From positions 1-7,218 of the forward strand of contig JAOUIM010000181.1 of assembly GCA_029884035.1 (NCBI GenBank): a stretch of DNA of 7,218 nt, in the 5' to 3' direction. Source of the stretch: Aquincola sp. (GTDB taxonomy: Bacteria; Pseudomonadota; Gammaproteobacteria; Burkholderiales; Burkholderiaceae_C). Position 1 is the stretch's first letter, and each line of letters opens with the position of its first letter. Made by a program: the position numbers and the translations under genes. The notes below the pieces were generated by a model. The model was not told where the DNA came from and ran no database searches. It saw nothing but the letters and a program-made list of their open reading frames with translations. Positions 1 to 7,218 of the stretch are shown here, piece by piece.

Positions 1-1799
1 TTCCATCCGCGTGCCGCGTAGTACTTCGGCAGCATCTCGGGCAGCTTGCTGGTCAGCCCCTTGGCCGGACCGGTCTTGGCGGCTTCGTTGAGCAGGCGCG
101 GCGGCAGGTTGTCGTCCTTGGCGGTGAAGCCGGCCCTGTTGTTGAAGTCGCGCTCCATGTTCCAGATGCGCTCGCCGATCTTGCTCAGGTTCTCGAGCGT
201 GAACTCGGGGCCGCAGGCCGCAGCCACCTGCGGGGCCACGTCCGCCAGCCCCCAGGCGAAACTGGTGAAGATGCAGATTCCCGCGGAGTCGAATGCCGCC
301 GTCGCGTCCTGGAAGGCCATGACCAACTCGGGCTTGCCGTCGGCTGACAGCGGATCGGTCTTCACCGGGATGCCGAGGATCTCGCTGGCCACCGTGTAGC
401 TGCGCAGGTGGCAGGCGCCACGGTTGCTGGTCGCGTAGGTCAGACCCATGCCCTGGATGCCGCGCGCGTCGTAGGCCGGGAATTCCTGGCCCTTGACGCT
501 CATCGACAGTTCGGGATGGCCGTACTTCGCGCACAGGCGCTTGCTGCCCTGCCCGATTTCCTTGCCGAAGCCGACGCCCTTGGCCGTCATCTCCGCCAGT
601 TCGCACAGCGCCTTGGCCGAACCGAAGGGCGCCTCGGTGCCGATCTGCTCGGCCTTCAACACGCCCATCTCGTAGAGCTCCATCACCGCGCCGATGGTCG
701 CGCCGAAGCTGATCGGATCCATCCCCTGCTCGTTGCAGATCAGGTTGGCGTACTGAAGCGCTTCGAGGTCGTTCACGCCATTGGCCGCGCCCAGAGCCCA
801 GGCTGCCTCGTACTCGAGACCGCCCGAGGCGCCCCAGTACTGCGGCTTGTTCTCGACGCTGAAGTGCTTCTGGTCGATCTTGCTGATGCGCCCGCAGGCG
901 ATCGTGCAGCCGAAGCAGGCCTGGTTGGTGACCAGCTGCGCCTTGCCGTCGCTCTTGCGCGGCGTGGCCATCGCCTCGGCGCTGATGTCCTTGGCGCCCT
1001 CGAACTGACTGTCGCGGTGGTTGCGCGTCGGCAGCGCGCCGACCTCGTTGATGACGTTCATCAGCACCTGGGTGCCGTAGGTCGGCAGGCCCTGGCCGGT
1101 GACCGCGTTGTCGGCGAGGATCTTCTTCTTCTCCTTGGTGACCTTCATGAATTCCTTCGGGTCGTGCACGTTGCCCACGCCCTTGGTACCGCGCACCGCG
1201 ATCGCCTTGAGGTTCTTGCTGCCCATCACGGCGCCGACGCCCGAGCGGCCCGCGGCGCGGTGCAGGTCGTTGACGACCGCAGCGAAAAGAACTTGGTTCT
1301 CGCCGGCCAGACCAATCGACGAGACGCGGATCAGCGGATCCTGGTGCTGCTTCTTGATCGTCTCCTCGGTGTGCCACACGCTCTGGCCCCACAAATGCGC
1401 GGCGTCGCGCAACTCGGCCTTGTCGTCCTCCACGAACAGGTACACCGGCTTGGCGCTCTTGCCCTCGAAGATGACCATGTCCCAGCCGGCCATCTTCAGT
1501 TCGGCGCCCCAGTAGCCGCCCGAGTTGCTGCAGGCAATGGCGCCGGTCAAGGGTCCCTTCGTGACCACCGTGTAGCGCCCGCCGGTGGAGGCCATCGTGC
1601 CGGTCAGCGGGCCGGTGGCCCAGATCACCTTGTTGGCCGGCGACAGCGGATCGACCTTCGGGTCGACCTCCTGCACGATGTACTTGGTGGCCAGGCCGCG
1701 CGAGCCGAGGTAGGCGCGCGCCCAGTCCATGTTCAGCGGCTCGGACTTGACCGTGCCCTTGGTGAGATCGACGCGGAGGATTTTTCCTGCCCAAGACAT
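1..1799 (-). CDS. aorB: Tungsten-dependent aldehyde:ferredoxin oxidoreductase, catalytic subunit (3' end cut by window)
   Basis: Catalytic subunit that oxidises aldehydes to carboxylic acids in the cytoplasm, using a tungsten bis-pyranopterin and one [4Fe-4S] cluster. The frame is open for 599 codons from ATG at 1799 to the window edge, with no stop or frameshift. The last residues read LPKYYAARGW, close to the usual AOR C-terminus, so roughly 15 to 20 residues are missing. Visible motifs are the N-terminal pterin-binding domain with GGRYTVVTKGPLTG; GRSGVGAVMGSKNLKAI around Met192; CxxCxxxC at Cys295, Cys298 and Cys302; EYE at 329-331; NEQGMD at 356-361, a variant of the first DxxGL(C/D) pterin motif; His464 in ACHLRSYT, the likely counterpart of the active-site histidine of Pyrococcus AOR; and DSAGIC at 504-509, which supplies the fourth cluster cysteine. 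It follows aorA by 12 bases and has a good Shine-Dalgarno. The gene order and the four-cluster partner favour the Aromatoleum AorABC type over archaeal AOR. The exact substrate cannot be read from the sequence. Confidence 0.96.
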   Translation of the reverse strand, partial: MSWAGKILRVDLTKGTVKSEPLNMDWARAYLGSRGLATKYIVQEVDPKVDPLSPANKVIWATGPLTGTMASTGGRYTVVTKGPLTGAIACSNSGGYWGAELKMAGWDMVIFEGKSAKPVYLFVEDDKAELRDAAHLWGQSVWHTEETIKKQHQDPLIRVSSIGLAGENQVLFAAVVNDLHRAAGRSGVGAVMGSKNLKAIAVRGTKGVGNVHDPKEFMKVTKEKKKILADNAVTGQGLPTYGTQVLMNVINEVGALPTRNHRDSQFEGAKDISAEAMATPRKSDGKAQLVTNQACFGCTIACGRISKIDQKHFSVENKPQYWGASGGLEYEAAWALGAANGVNDLEALQYANLICNEQGMDPISFGATIGAVMELYEMGVLKAEQIGTEAPFGSAKALCELAEMTAKGVGFGKEIGQGSKRLCAKYGHPELSMSVKGQEFPAYDARGIQGMGLTYATSNRGACHLRSYTVASEILGIPVKTDPLSADGKPELVMAFQDATAAFDSAGICIFTSFAWGLADVAPQVAAACGPEFTLENLSKIGERIWNMERDFNNRAGFTAKDDNLPPRLLNEAAKTGPAKGLTSKLPEMLPKYYAARGW

Positions 1800-1807
1800 G
1801 TTGTGTG

Positions 1808-1812
1808 CTCCT
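1808..1812 (-). promoter_or_regulatory. Ribosome binding site of aorB overlapping the aorA stop
   Basis: On the minus strand AGGAG lies 8 bases before the aorB ATG and shares its first base with the TGA stop of aorA. It fixes the aorB start at 1799. It also suggests that ribosomes finishing aorA reinitiate on aorB, which would keep the two subunits in proportion. Confidence 0.8.
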
Positions 1813-2285
1813 CAGGCTGCGGGTTGATTGCCGAGCTTGTCGGCCCAGGCGGCCATCTTGCCCAGCCCGGTCCAGTTGGCATCGACGTACGTGATTGCGC
1901 CCGTTGGGCACGCATCGGCGCAGGCGGGCTCGCCGCCGCACAGGTCGCACTTCTGCACCTTGCCGGTTTCCTGCACGTAGTTGATCGTGCCGAACGGGCA
2001 GCTGATGGTGCAGACCTTGCAGCCGACGCAGGTGCTGTCGTTGACGACCTTGGCTCCCGTGAGCTTGTCGAGCGTGATCGCCTCGACCGGGCAGGCGTGC
2101 AGGCACCAGGCCTCGTCGCACTGGGTGCACGTGTAGGGCACCTTGCGCCCCGTGTGATGGAAGTCGAACACCTTGATGCGCGACTTGGCGGTGGCATAGG
2201 TGCCGTAGTTCTCGAACGAACACGCCATCTCGCATTGCAGGCACCCGGTGCATTTCTCCGGGTTGATGTGCAGCGTCTTCTGCAT
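1812..2285 (-). CDS. aorA: Four-cluster ferredoxin-like electron-transfer subunit of aldehyde oxidoreductase
   Basis: Small iron-sulfur subunit, 157 residues, expected to carry electrons from the tungsten subunit to the FAD subunit or other acceptors. It contains exactly sixteen cysteines in four ferredoxin-type groups: Cys12/15/18/22, Cys53/56/61/65, Cys86/89/92/96 and Cys113/116/122/126. Three groups end in CP or a similar turn (CPVEAI, CPFGTI, CPTGAI). This is the HycB/DmsB-like polyferredoxin fold, binding four [4Fe-4S] clusters. No signal peptide or membrane segment is visible, so it is cytoplasmic. The start at 2285 has AGGAG 6 bases upstream. It is the first gene of the operon, 12 bases before aorB. 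In Aromatoleum aromaticum the equivalent AorA forms chains with AorB that act as an electron wire (family knowledge). Similar subunits also serve other molybdenum or tungsten enzymes; here the neighbour decides the assignment. Confidence 0.93.
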   Translation of the reverse strand: MQKTLHINPEKCTGCLQCEMACSFENYGTYATAKSRIKVFDFHHTGRKVPYTCTQCDEAWCLHACPVEAITLDKLTGAKVVNDSTCVGCKVCTISCPFGTINYVQETGKVQKCDLCGGEPACADACPTGAITYVDANWTGLGKMAAWADKLGNQPAA

Positions 2286-2365
2286 TCAGGTCTCCTGGTG
2301 TGGGCCCCGCCGCGCACCCTATGCACGGCTGGGCATGGGTGATTGTTCGGCGCGTCCCCGGCGCC

Positions 2366-2379
2366 TCGATTAGGGTCAA
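2366..2379. promoter_or_regulatory. Possible FNR/CRP-family binding site
   Basis: The plus strand reads TCGAT-TAGG-GTCAA, matching eight of ten bases of the FNR consensus TTGAT-N4-ATCAA. The minus strand reads TTGAC-CCTA-ATCGA. The centre is about 87 bases upstream of the aorA start. If AACAAT at 2347 to 2342 is the -10, the box is centred near -37, slightly closer than the usual -41.5. Control by oxygen would suit a tungsten enzyme, but both half-sites are imperfect and the placement is off, so this is only a candidate. Confidence 0.3.
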
Positions 2380-2396
2380 CCCTCGGCCCACCTAAT
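2369..2396. repeat. Inverted repeat ATTAGG-N16-CCTAAT with nested AGGGT-CA-ACCCT
   Basis: Six-base arms at 2369-2374 and 2391-2396 have centres 22 bases apart, about two helical turns, which suits a dimeric regulator. A second, tighter palindrome (AGGGT at 2372-2376, ACCCT at 2379-2383) sits inside it, and both overlap the FNR-like box. The right arm overlaps the candidate plus-strand -10. This could be the operator of the adjacent Fis-type regulator. Arms this short arise by chance in a region of this size, so support is weak. Confidence 0.25.
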
Positions 2397-2470
2397 ATTC
2401 TCAGTGTGAGACGGCACCGAATCCGGCGGCCGCAGAAGCTGGCACGATCGGCATCCCGCCCGCCGCAGCG

Positions 2471-3564
2471 ATGAACCCCGCCCCGCACTCCCTCCGCGCT
2501 GACCGCCTGCCCATGATCACGCAGGCACGGCGAGCTCTGCTGCACGAGGGCGGCACTGCCAGCGGCGGAGCGATCGAGCCCTGGATCACTGCGTCGTGGC
2601 AGCGATGCATCGGCCGCGGCCAGCGTCCGGGTGACGGCGTCGCCTTCGACCTCGTCACCTGCGCCGCGCAGCGTCGCAGCGCTGAGTCCAGCGGGACGCT
2701 TCTGGCCGCTGCGCGTTCGGTGCTGGCCGACCTCGATCGCGCAATCGCACCGACGCGCTACTTCAGCCTGCTCACCGACGCGCAGGGCGTCGTCGTCGCG
2801 GTGGGCGCCACCGCCGATGCCTCGGTACCCGCAGTGCACGCGATCGCGCGCGTTGGCGTCGACCTGTCCGAGCGTAGTGTGGGCACGACCGCGATCGGCG
2901 CCGCACTCGGCGAACGCCACCCGGTGTGGCTGCACCGTGGCGAGCACTTCTTCGACGCGACCGCGGTCTACAGCTGCGCCGGCGCGCCCGTGGTCGGGCC
3001 CGACGGGTGCCTGGCCGGGATGCTCGACCTCACCGGCGTGATGGCCGACGAGCGCCCCGAGTTGCGCCACCTGGCCGCACAGATGGCGATGCGCATCGAG
3101 GCCGCGATGCTCGATGCGCTGCCGCGCGAACGCATGCTGCGGGTGCAGTGGCCGGGCGCAGACGGTGCGAGCGGCGCAGGATTGCTCGCTCTTGACGGTG
3201 ACGGCCTGATCGTCGGCGCCGACCGCATCGCGCGGCAGATGCTCGCGCTGCGGTGGCAGGAGGATGCGCGGCATTTCGGGCCGCTGGACGCCTGTTTCGC
3301 CACCAGCCCCGAGCGTCTGCTCGGCCTGCGCGCCGACGCGGCGGCCGAAATCGTGCCGCTGTGGTCGGGGCTGCAGGCGCTGGTGGCTGCGGTCGAGGGT
3401 TCGCGCGTCGTGCCCGCGCGCTGGCGCGACGCCGAGGCGCGCCTGATCCGCGAGGCGATCGGCGCCGCGCACGGCAACGTGGCACGCGCCGCGCAGCAGC
3501 TGGGCATCAGCCGGGCGACGATGTACCGGCGCCTGGCCGCCCTGCGCCGGCGCGGAGCAGGACC

Positions 3565-3568
<4 letters not shown>
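2471..3568 (+). CDS. AcoR-like GAF/Fis-type transcriptional regulator without AAA+ domain
   Basis: 365-residue DNA-binding regulator with the sensory half of AcoR-family activators. The N-terminus has the family start TQARRALL and WITASWQRC (residues 17-46). A GAF sensor follows at about 80-215, with hallmarks DLSERSVGTTAIGAAL (131-146), GEHFFDATAVYSCAGAP (157-173) and LAGMLDLTG (181-189). A short PAS-like stretch lies near 237-258. The C-terminus is a Fis-type helix-turn-helix (about 320-358: EARLIREAI, NVARAAQQLGISRATMYRRL). The sigma-54 AAA+ module is absent: no Walker A, no GAFTGA and no room for them. ATG 2471 is the only start available after the upstream in-frame stop at 2393; ATG 2513 (residue 15) is a possible internal start, and neither has a clear Shine-Dalgarno. 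The stop overlaps the ATPase start as ATGA, so it is the first gene of the transporter operon. The ligand is unknown; an alcohol or aldehyde is a reasonable guess from the neighbours. Confidence 0.88.
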
Positions 3569-4343
<775 letters not shown>

Positions 4344-4347
<4 letters not shown>

Positions 4348-5303
4348 AGCATTTCGGACTCGCGGCCCTGCTCGCTGCCGCAGCAGCCGTTCACGCCCAG
4401 CCCGCGGTGTGGGTGTCCAGCGAGAAGGACAACGCGATCGCCGTCGTCGATGCCGCTTCGCTCGCCGTGCAAGCGACGGTGCCGACCTGCAAGCGCCCGC
4501 GACACATGCAGTTGCTGCCCGGAGGCAGGCAGCTGCTGGTGGCTTGCGGCGAGTCACACGCCGCTGACCTGATCGATGTCCAGACGCGCCAGTCGATCAG
4601 ACGCGTGCCTCTGGGTGACGACCCCGAGGCCTTCGACCTGTCGCCCGACGGCCGGACGCTGTACGTGACCAACGAGGACGAGGGCGCGCTCGGGTTCGTG
4701 GACCTCGCCACCGGAAAGACGTTGAAGTCGGTGCCGGTGGGCAAGGAGCCGGAGGGCGTGAAGGTCAGTGCCGATGGCCGCACCGTGTACGTGACCTCCG
4801 AGGTCGCGAACCTGGTGCACGTGATCGACGTCGCGACGGCAAAGGTCGTGCACAACGTCAAGGTCGGCAAGCGTCCGCGGCGCATGGCGCTGACGCCCGA
4901 CGGCGCCGAACTGTGGGTCACGAACGAACTCGACGCGAGCGTGAGTGTCGTCTCGACGAGGGACCATGCCGTGACGCACACGATCCGGTTCGCGCTGCCC
5001 GGCGCACGGTCTCAGGACATCACACCGGTGGGCATCGTGATGACACGCGACGGCAAGCGAGCGTTCGTCGGTCTCGGCCGTGCCAACCACGTCGCCTTCA
5101 TCGATGTCGCGCAGCGCAAGGTCACGCACACCGTGCTGGCCGGCAAGCGGGTCTGGAACGTCGCACTCGACCGCGCCGAGGCGCGGCTGTATGTCGTCAA
5201 TGGACTGTCCGACGACATGACGGTGATCGACGTGGCCGGCGGCAAGGCCCTGAAGACGGTCGCGGTGGGCCGCGTGCCCTACCAGGCCCTGGTGGTCGAG
5301 TGA
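4344..5303 (+). CDS. Secreted YVTN-family seven-bladed beta-propeller protein (PQQ catabolism-associated)
   Basis: 319 residues. Residues 1-18 form a signal peptide with a likely cut after VHA, so the mature protein is periplasmic. The rest is seven repeats of about 42 residues starting near 22, 64, 106, 148, 190, 240 and 282. Each has a YVTN-like strand (LYVTNEDEG, VYVTSEVAN, LWVTNELDA, LYVVNGLSD), then V-ID-A-TGK, then a VGK-P turn and a SPDGRT-like loop. The fifth blade carries an eight-residue or so insertion around FALPGARSQDITP (216-228). No heme motif or catalytic residues are visible; propellers of this kind are usually binding or scaffold proteins. It overlaps both neighbours by four bases and matches the beta-propeller that accompanies PQQ-dependent alcohol dehydrogenase transporters. 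A role as partner of the binding protein or dehydrogenase is inference. Confidence 0.9.
4407..5300 (+). repeat. Seven beta-propeller repeat units encoded in tandem
   Basis: The coding sequence after the signal peptide consists of seven diverged units of about 126 bases, corresponding to the propeller blades. Similarity is clear in protein (YVTN, DVATGK, SPDG patterns) but poor in DNA, so the duplication is old. Confidence 0.75.
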
Positions 5304-6460
5304 AACTGCTGCGTGGCATAGGCCTCGCCCTGGCCCTGCCGGGCTGCGCGCTCGCGGCCACGCTCAAGGCCGTGCTCGTCGTACCGGCCGACGACCCGCG
5401 GCTCGAGCGGACGCGCACCGAGCGCGCCTACCTCGGGCACCCCGGCGGCCCGGCGGCCGACGGCCTGAAGATCGCCATCGAGGAAGCACGCTTCGAACTC
5501 GAGGCCGGAAAGACGAGCGTCAGCATCGATGTGGTGAGCGTGGCCACACGCGATGCCGCCCGCGCGGCCGCACAACAGGCCGAGCGGTCGGGCGCGGCGG
5601 CGATCGTGACCGACCTCGACGCGGCCACGACCTCGGCCGTGGCCGATGCGGCCAGGCTGCCGGTGCTCAACGTCGGCCAGGCCGCCGATGCGCTGCGCGA
5701 GCGCGATTGCCGCGCCAACCTGTGGCACCTGATCCCGAGCGAGCGCATGCGCGCCGACGCACTCGCGCAGGCGCTCGTCGCCCGAAAGTGGACGACGGTG
5801 CTGCTGCTGCAAGGCCCGGGGACCGACGACGCGGCACGCAGCGCGACCGCGCAGGCCGCCCTGAAACGGTTCGGCGCGAAGGTCGTTGCGGTCAGGACCT
5901 TCAAGCTCTCGAGCGACCCACGCGAGCGCGATCAGGCCAATCCACTGCTGTTGACCGGCGGTGGCCTTGGCTACGACGCCGCGTGGGTCGTCGACAGCGA
6001 TGGCGAATTCGCGCGCTCGCTGCCCTACCGCACCGCGCTGCCGCGCCCAGTAGTCGGCGACGGCGGCCTGGTGGCGCTGTCGTGGCATGCGCAGTTCGAG
6101 CGCTTCGGCGCGCCGCAGGTGGTGCGGCGTTTCGCCAAGGCCCATGGCAGGCCCATGGCCGCTCAAGACTGGGCGGCGTGGATGGCCGGCCGCGCATTGG
6201 TGGCCGCCGCGCTGGCCGCACCCAACGGCAATGCGGCGATCTGGGCCAAGGCGCTGACGTCCCTCGAACTCGATGGTTCCAAGGGCGTGACGCTGTCGTT
6301 CCGGCCCTGGGACGGCCAGTTGCGTCAGCCGCTGCTGCTGACCGATGGCCAGGGCGTCATCGGCACCGCGCCCGTCGATGGCATGCTGCATCCCAGGAAC
6401 GCGCTCGACACGCTGGGCGCCGATGCCCCGGAGAAATTGTGCAAGGCCAGAACACCGTGA
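5300..6460 (+). CDS. Periplasmic substrate-binding protein, PQQ-dependent alcohol dehydrogenase-associated ABC system
   Basis: 386 residues from a GTG start that overlaps the propeller stop (GTGA). The N-terminus KLLRGIGLALALPGCALA is a short signal peptide with a probable cut after ALA (near residue 19). LPGC could be read as a lipobox, but Pro at -2 makes that unlikely. The mature part alternates beta strands and helices like the branched-chain amino-acid type I binding proteins: AVLVVPA (24-30), the early family-like stretch ERTRTERAYLGHPGGPAADG (36-55), a domain switch near 140-175 with TTVLLLQG, and a second lobe with GYDAAWVVDSDG (224-235) and WAAWMAGRALVAAAL (291-305). No strong Shine-Dalgarno precedes the GTG, so translation probably depends on coupling. 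The ligand is not readable. It is unusual for such a protein to be linked to an ABC-2 exporter-type permease. Confidence 0.85.
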   Translation: MKLLRGIGLALALPGCALAATLKAVLVVPADDPRLERTRTERAYLGHPGGPAADGLKIAIEEARFELEAGKTSVSIDVVSVATRDAARAAAQQAERSGAAAIVTDLDAATTSAVADAARLPVLNVGQAADALRERDCRANLWHLIPSERMRADALAQALVARKWTTVLLLQGPGTDDAARSATAQAALKRFGAKVVAVRTFKLSSDPRERDQANPLLLTGGGLGYDAAWVVDSDGEFARSLPYRTALPRPVVGDGGLVALSWHAQFERFGAPQVVRRFAKAHGRPMAAQDWAAWMAGRALVAAALAAPNGNAAIWAKALTSLELDGSKGVTLSFRPWDGQLRQPLLLTDGQGVIGTAPVDGMLHPRNALDTLGADAPEKLCKARTP

Positions 6461-7218
6461 CGCACGCACTGCGGTGCCTGTGGGCGATCGTCGGGCGCGA
6501 ACTGTTCAAGTTCTCGCGCCAGTACGGTAGGCTGGCTTCGGCGCTGGTACGACCGCTGCTTTGGCTCGCGGTCTTTGCTGCGGGTTTTCGCAATGTGTTC
6601 GGCGTGGCGATCGTCGAACCCTATGACACCTACATTCCTTACGACACCTACATCGTTCCCGGGCTCGTCGGCATGGTGCTGCTGTTCAACGGCATGCAGT
6701 CGAGCCTGGCCATGGTCTACGACCGCGAGATGGGCCTGATGCGGCTGCTGCTGACCGCGCCTTTGCCGCGCTGGTGGCTGCTGGCGAGCAAGCTCGCCGC
6801 GACGGCGGTGCTGTCGCTCGCACAAGCGGCGGTCTTCGTGGCCGTCGCGGCGCTGATCGGCACCGACCTTCCCGTGCCCGGCCTGCACGCAGTGGCAGCC
6901 TGCACCGCGGCGGCGCTGATGTTCGGCGCGCTCGGTCTGCTGCTGTCGGTGCACATCCGCCAGCTCGAGAACTTCGCCGGTACGATGAACTTCGTCATCT
7001 TTCCGATGTACTTCATTTCCACCGCGCTGTATCCGTTGTGGAAGCTCGAGGAGTCCGGCGCGACCTGGGTCTGGCGCATCGCCCAGATCAACCCATTCAC
7101 CCACGCCGTCGAGTGGCTGCGCTTCGCCTGGTACGGCAAGGACCCCGGCCTCGCGCCCGCGATCGTGCTGGGCACCCTCGCCGTGGCCTTCGTTCTCGCC
7201 TGCTGGGGCTACGACCCG
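6457..7218 (+). CDS. pedC: ABC-2 type permease, PedC-like (3' end cut by window)
   Basis: Inner-membrane permease of the same ABC system. 254 residues are present from a GTG start overlapping the previous stop (GTGA); the frame is open to the edge. The sequence shows the ABC-2 pattern: an N-terminal cytoplasmic helix (GRELFKFSRQYGRL), then hydrophobic segments near 28-48, 67-88, 112-135, 145-165, 174-193 and 233-250. Between segments two and three lies the typical coupling region DREMGLMRLLLTAPLPRWW (89-107). INPFTHAVEWLR (211-222) is the conserved ABC-2 C-terminal motif. The last residues, CWGYDP, are close to the normal end, so few residues are missing. The family named after Pseudomonas PedC is linked to alcohol and phenylethanol oxidation by PQQ dehydrogenases; whether it exports or imports is unsettled from sequence. 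It contains an internal PYDTYI duplication at 55-66. Confidence 0.9.
   Translation, partial: MTHALRCLWAIVGRELFKFSRQYGRLASALVRPLLWLAVFAAGFRNVFGVAIVEPYDTYIPYDTYIVPGLVGMVLLFNGMQSSLAMVYDREMGLMRLLLTAPLPRWWLLASKLAATAVLSLAQAAVFVAVAALIGTDLPVPGLHAVAACTAAALMFGALGLLLSVHIRQLENFAGTMNFVIFPMYFISTALYPLWKLEESGATWVWRIAQINPFTHAVEWLRFAWYGKDPGLAPAIVLGTLAVAFVLACWGYDP
6619..6654 (+). repeat. Tandem 18-base repeat encoding PYDTYI twice
   Basis: Two adjacent 18-base units (6619-6636 and 6637-6654) encode PYDTYI-PYDTYI in the first periplasmic loop of the permease. They differ at three positions only, all at third codon bases, so the protein repeat is exact. This could be a small in-frame duplication or an ancestral feature of the loop. 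Confidence 0.6.

Larger units (their letters stand above)
2286..2470. promoter_or_regulatory. Divergent intergenic control region between aorA and the regulator gene
   Basis: 185 bases between two start codons pointing apart, so promoters for both transcription units should lie here. No gene is visible. On the minus side AACAAT (2347 to 2342) could be a -10 for aorA and has four of six consensus bases. A TTGACC at 2380 to 2375 resembles a -35, but no -10 follows at 17 bases. On the plus side TAATAT (2393-2398) is a fair -10, with no good -35 in front. A GGCGC/GCGCC inverted repeat (2349-2353 and 2361-2365) is unremarkable at this GC content. Both promoters probably depend on an activator, which is inference from the poor core elements. 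Confidence 0.6.

Noticed and set aside
408..2342. A 644-codon open frame on the plus strand across aorB and aorA
   Set aside because: It lies opposite two genes with unmistakable AOR and ferredoxin motifs. Its translation is low-complexity and rich in Ala, Arg, Leu, Val and His, as expected from the antisense of high-GC genes.
2375..2380. TTGACC on the minus strand as a -35 for aorA
   Set aside because: Seventeen bases further the sequence is GACGCG, which is not a -10. The hexamer is better explained as part of the FNR-like box.
2440..2453. Sigma-54 promoter-like TGGCACGATCGGCA upstream of the regulator
   Set aside because: The -24 part fits, but the GC of the -12 element is two bases too close, and sigma-54 spacing is rigid. 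The local regulator also lacks the AAA+ domain.
4391..4981. Minus-strand open frame opposite the propeller gene
   Set aside because: It is an antisense shadow of the YVTN repeats. Its apparent repeat pattern comes from the real repeats on the plus strand.
5310..5350. Lipoprotein signal (LPGC) in the substrate-binding protein
   Set aside because: Proline before Gly-Cys is unusual in lipoboxes, and a normal ALA cleavage site follows directly, so ordinary secretion is more likely.

Overview
This is a high-GC, densely packed proteobacterial stretch. The gene content (a tungsten aldehyde oxidoreductase of the Aromatoleum AorAB type and a transporter set associated with PQQ-dependent alcohol dehydrogenases) and the G/C-ending codons suggest a betaproteobacterium of the Rhodocyclales or Burkholderiales type. 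That placement is inference; there is no rRNA or other taxonomic marker here.

Left block, minus strand (positions 1 to 2285): a two-gene operon read leftwards. It starts with a 157-residue ferredoxin-like protein carrying sixteen cysteines for four [4Fe-4S] clusters (aorA). The catalytic subunit of a tungsten-dependent aldehyde:ferredoxin oxidoreductase (aorB) follows and is cut by the window edge with 599 residues present. In Aromatoleum the next gene is the FAD subunit aorC, which would lie just outside.

Centre (2286 to 2470): a 185-base divergent control region with no gene. It holds an imperfect FNR-like box and overlapping inverted repeats. No canonical promoter is obvious.

Right block, plus strand (2471 to 7218): five genes in one direction, each overlapping the next by exactly four bases. 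They are an AcoR-like GAF/Fis-type regulator that lacks the sigma-54 AAA+ domain, an ABC ATPase, a secreted seven-bladed YVTN beta-propeller protein, a periplasmic substrate-binding protein, and an ABC-2 type permease cut by the right edge. The last four match the ABC/propeller set that accompanies PQQ-dependent alcohol dehydrogenases (PedC type). The quinoprotein dehydrogenase itself is not in the window.

Reading them together: PQQ dehydrogenases oxidise alcohols to aldehydes in the periplasm, and AorAB would oxidise aldehydes to carboxylic acids in the cytoplasm. The window therefore looks like the junction between two halves of an alcohol/aldehyde oxidation locus, with the regulator gene between them and co-transcribed with the transporter half. 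The joint function is inference; the individual family assignments rest on visible motifs.
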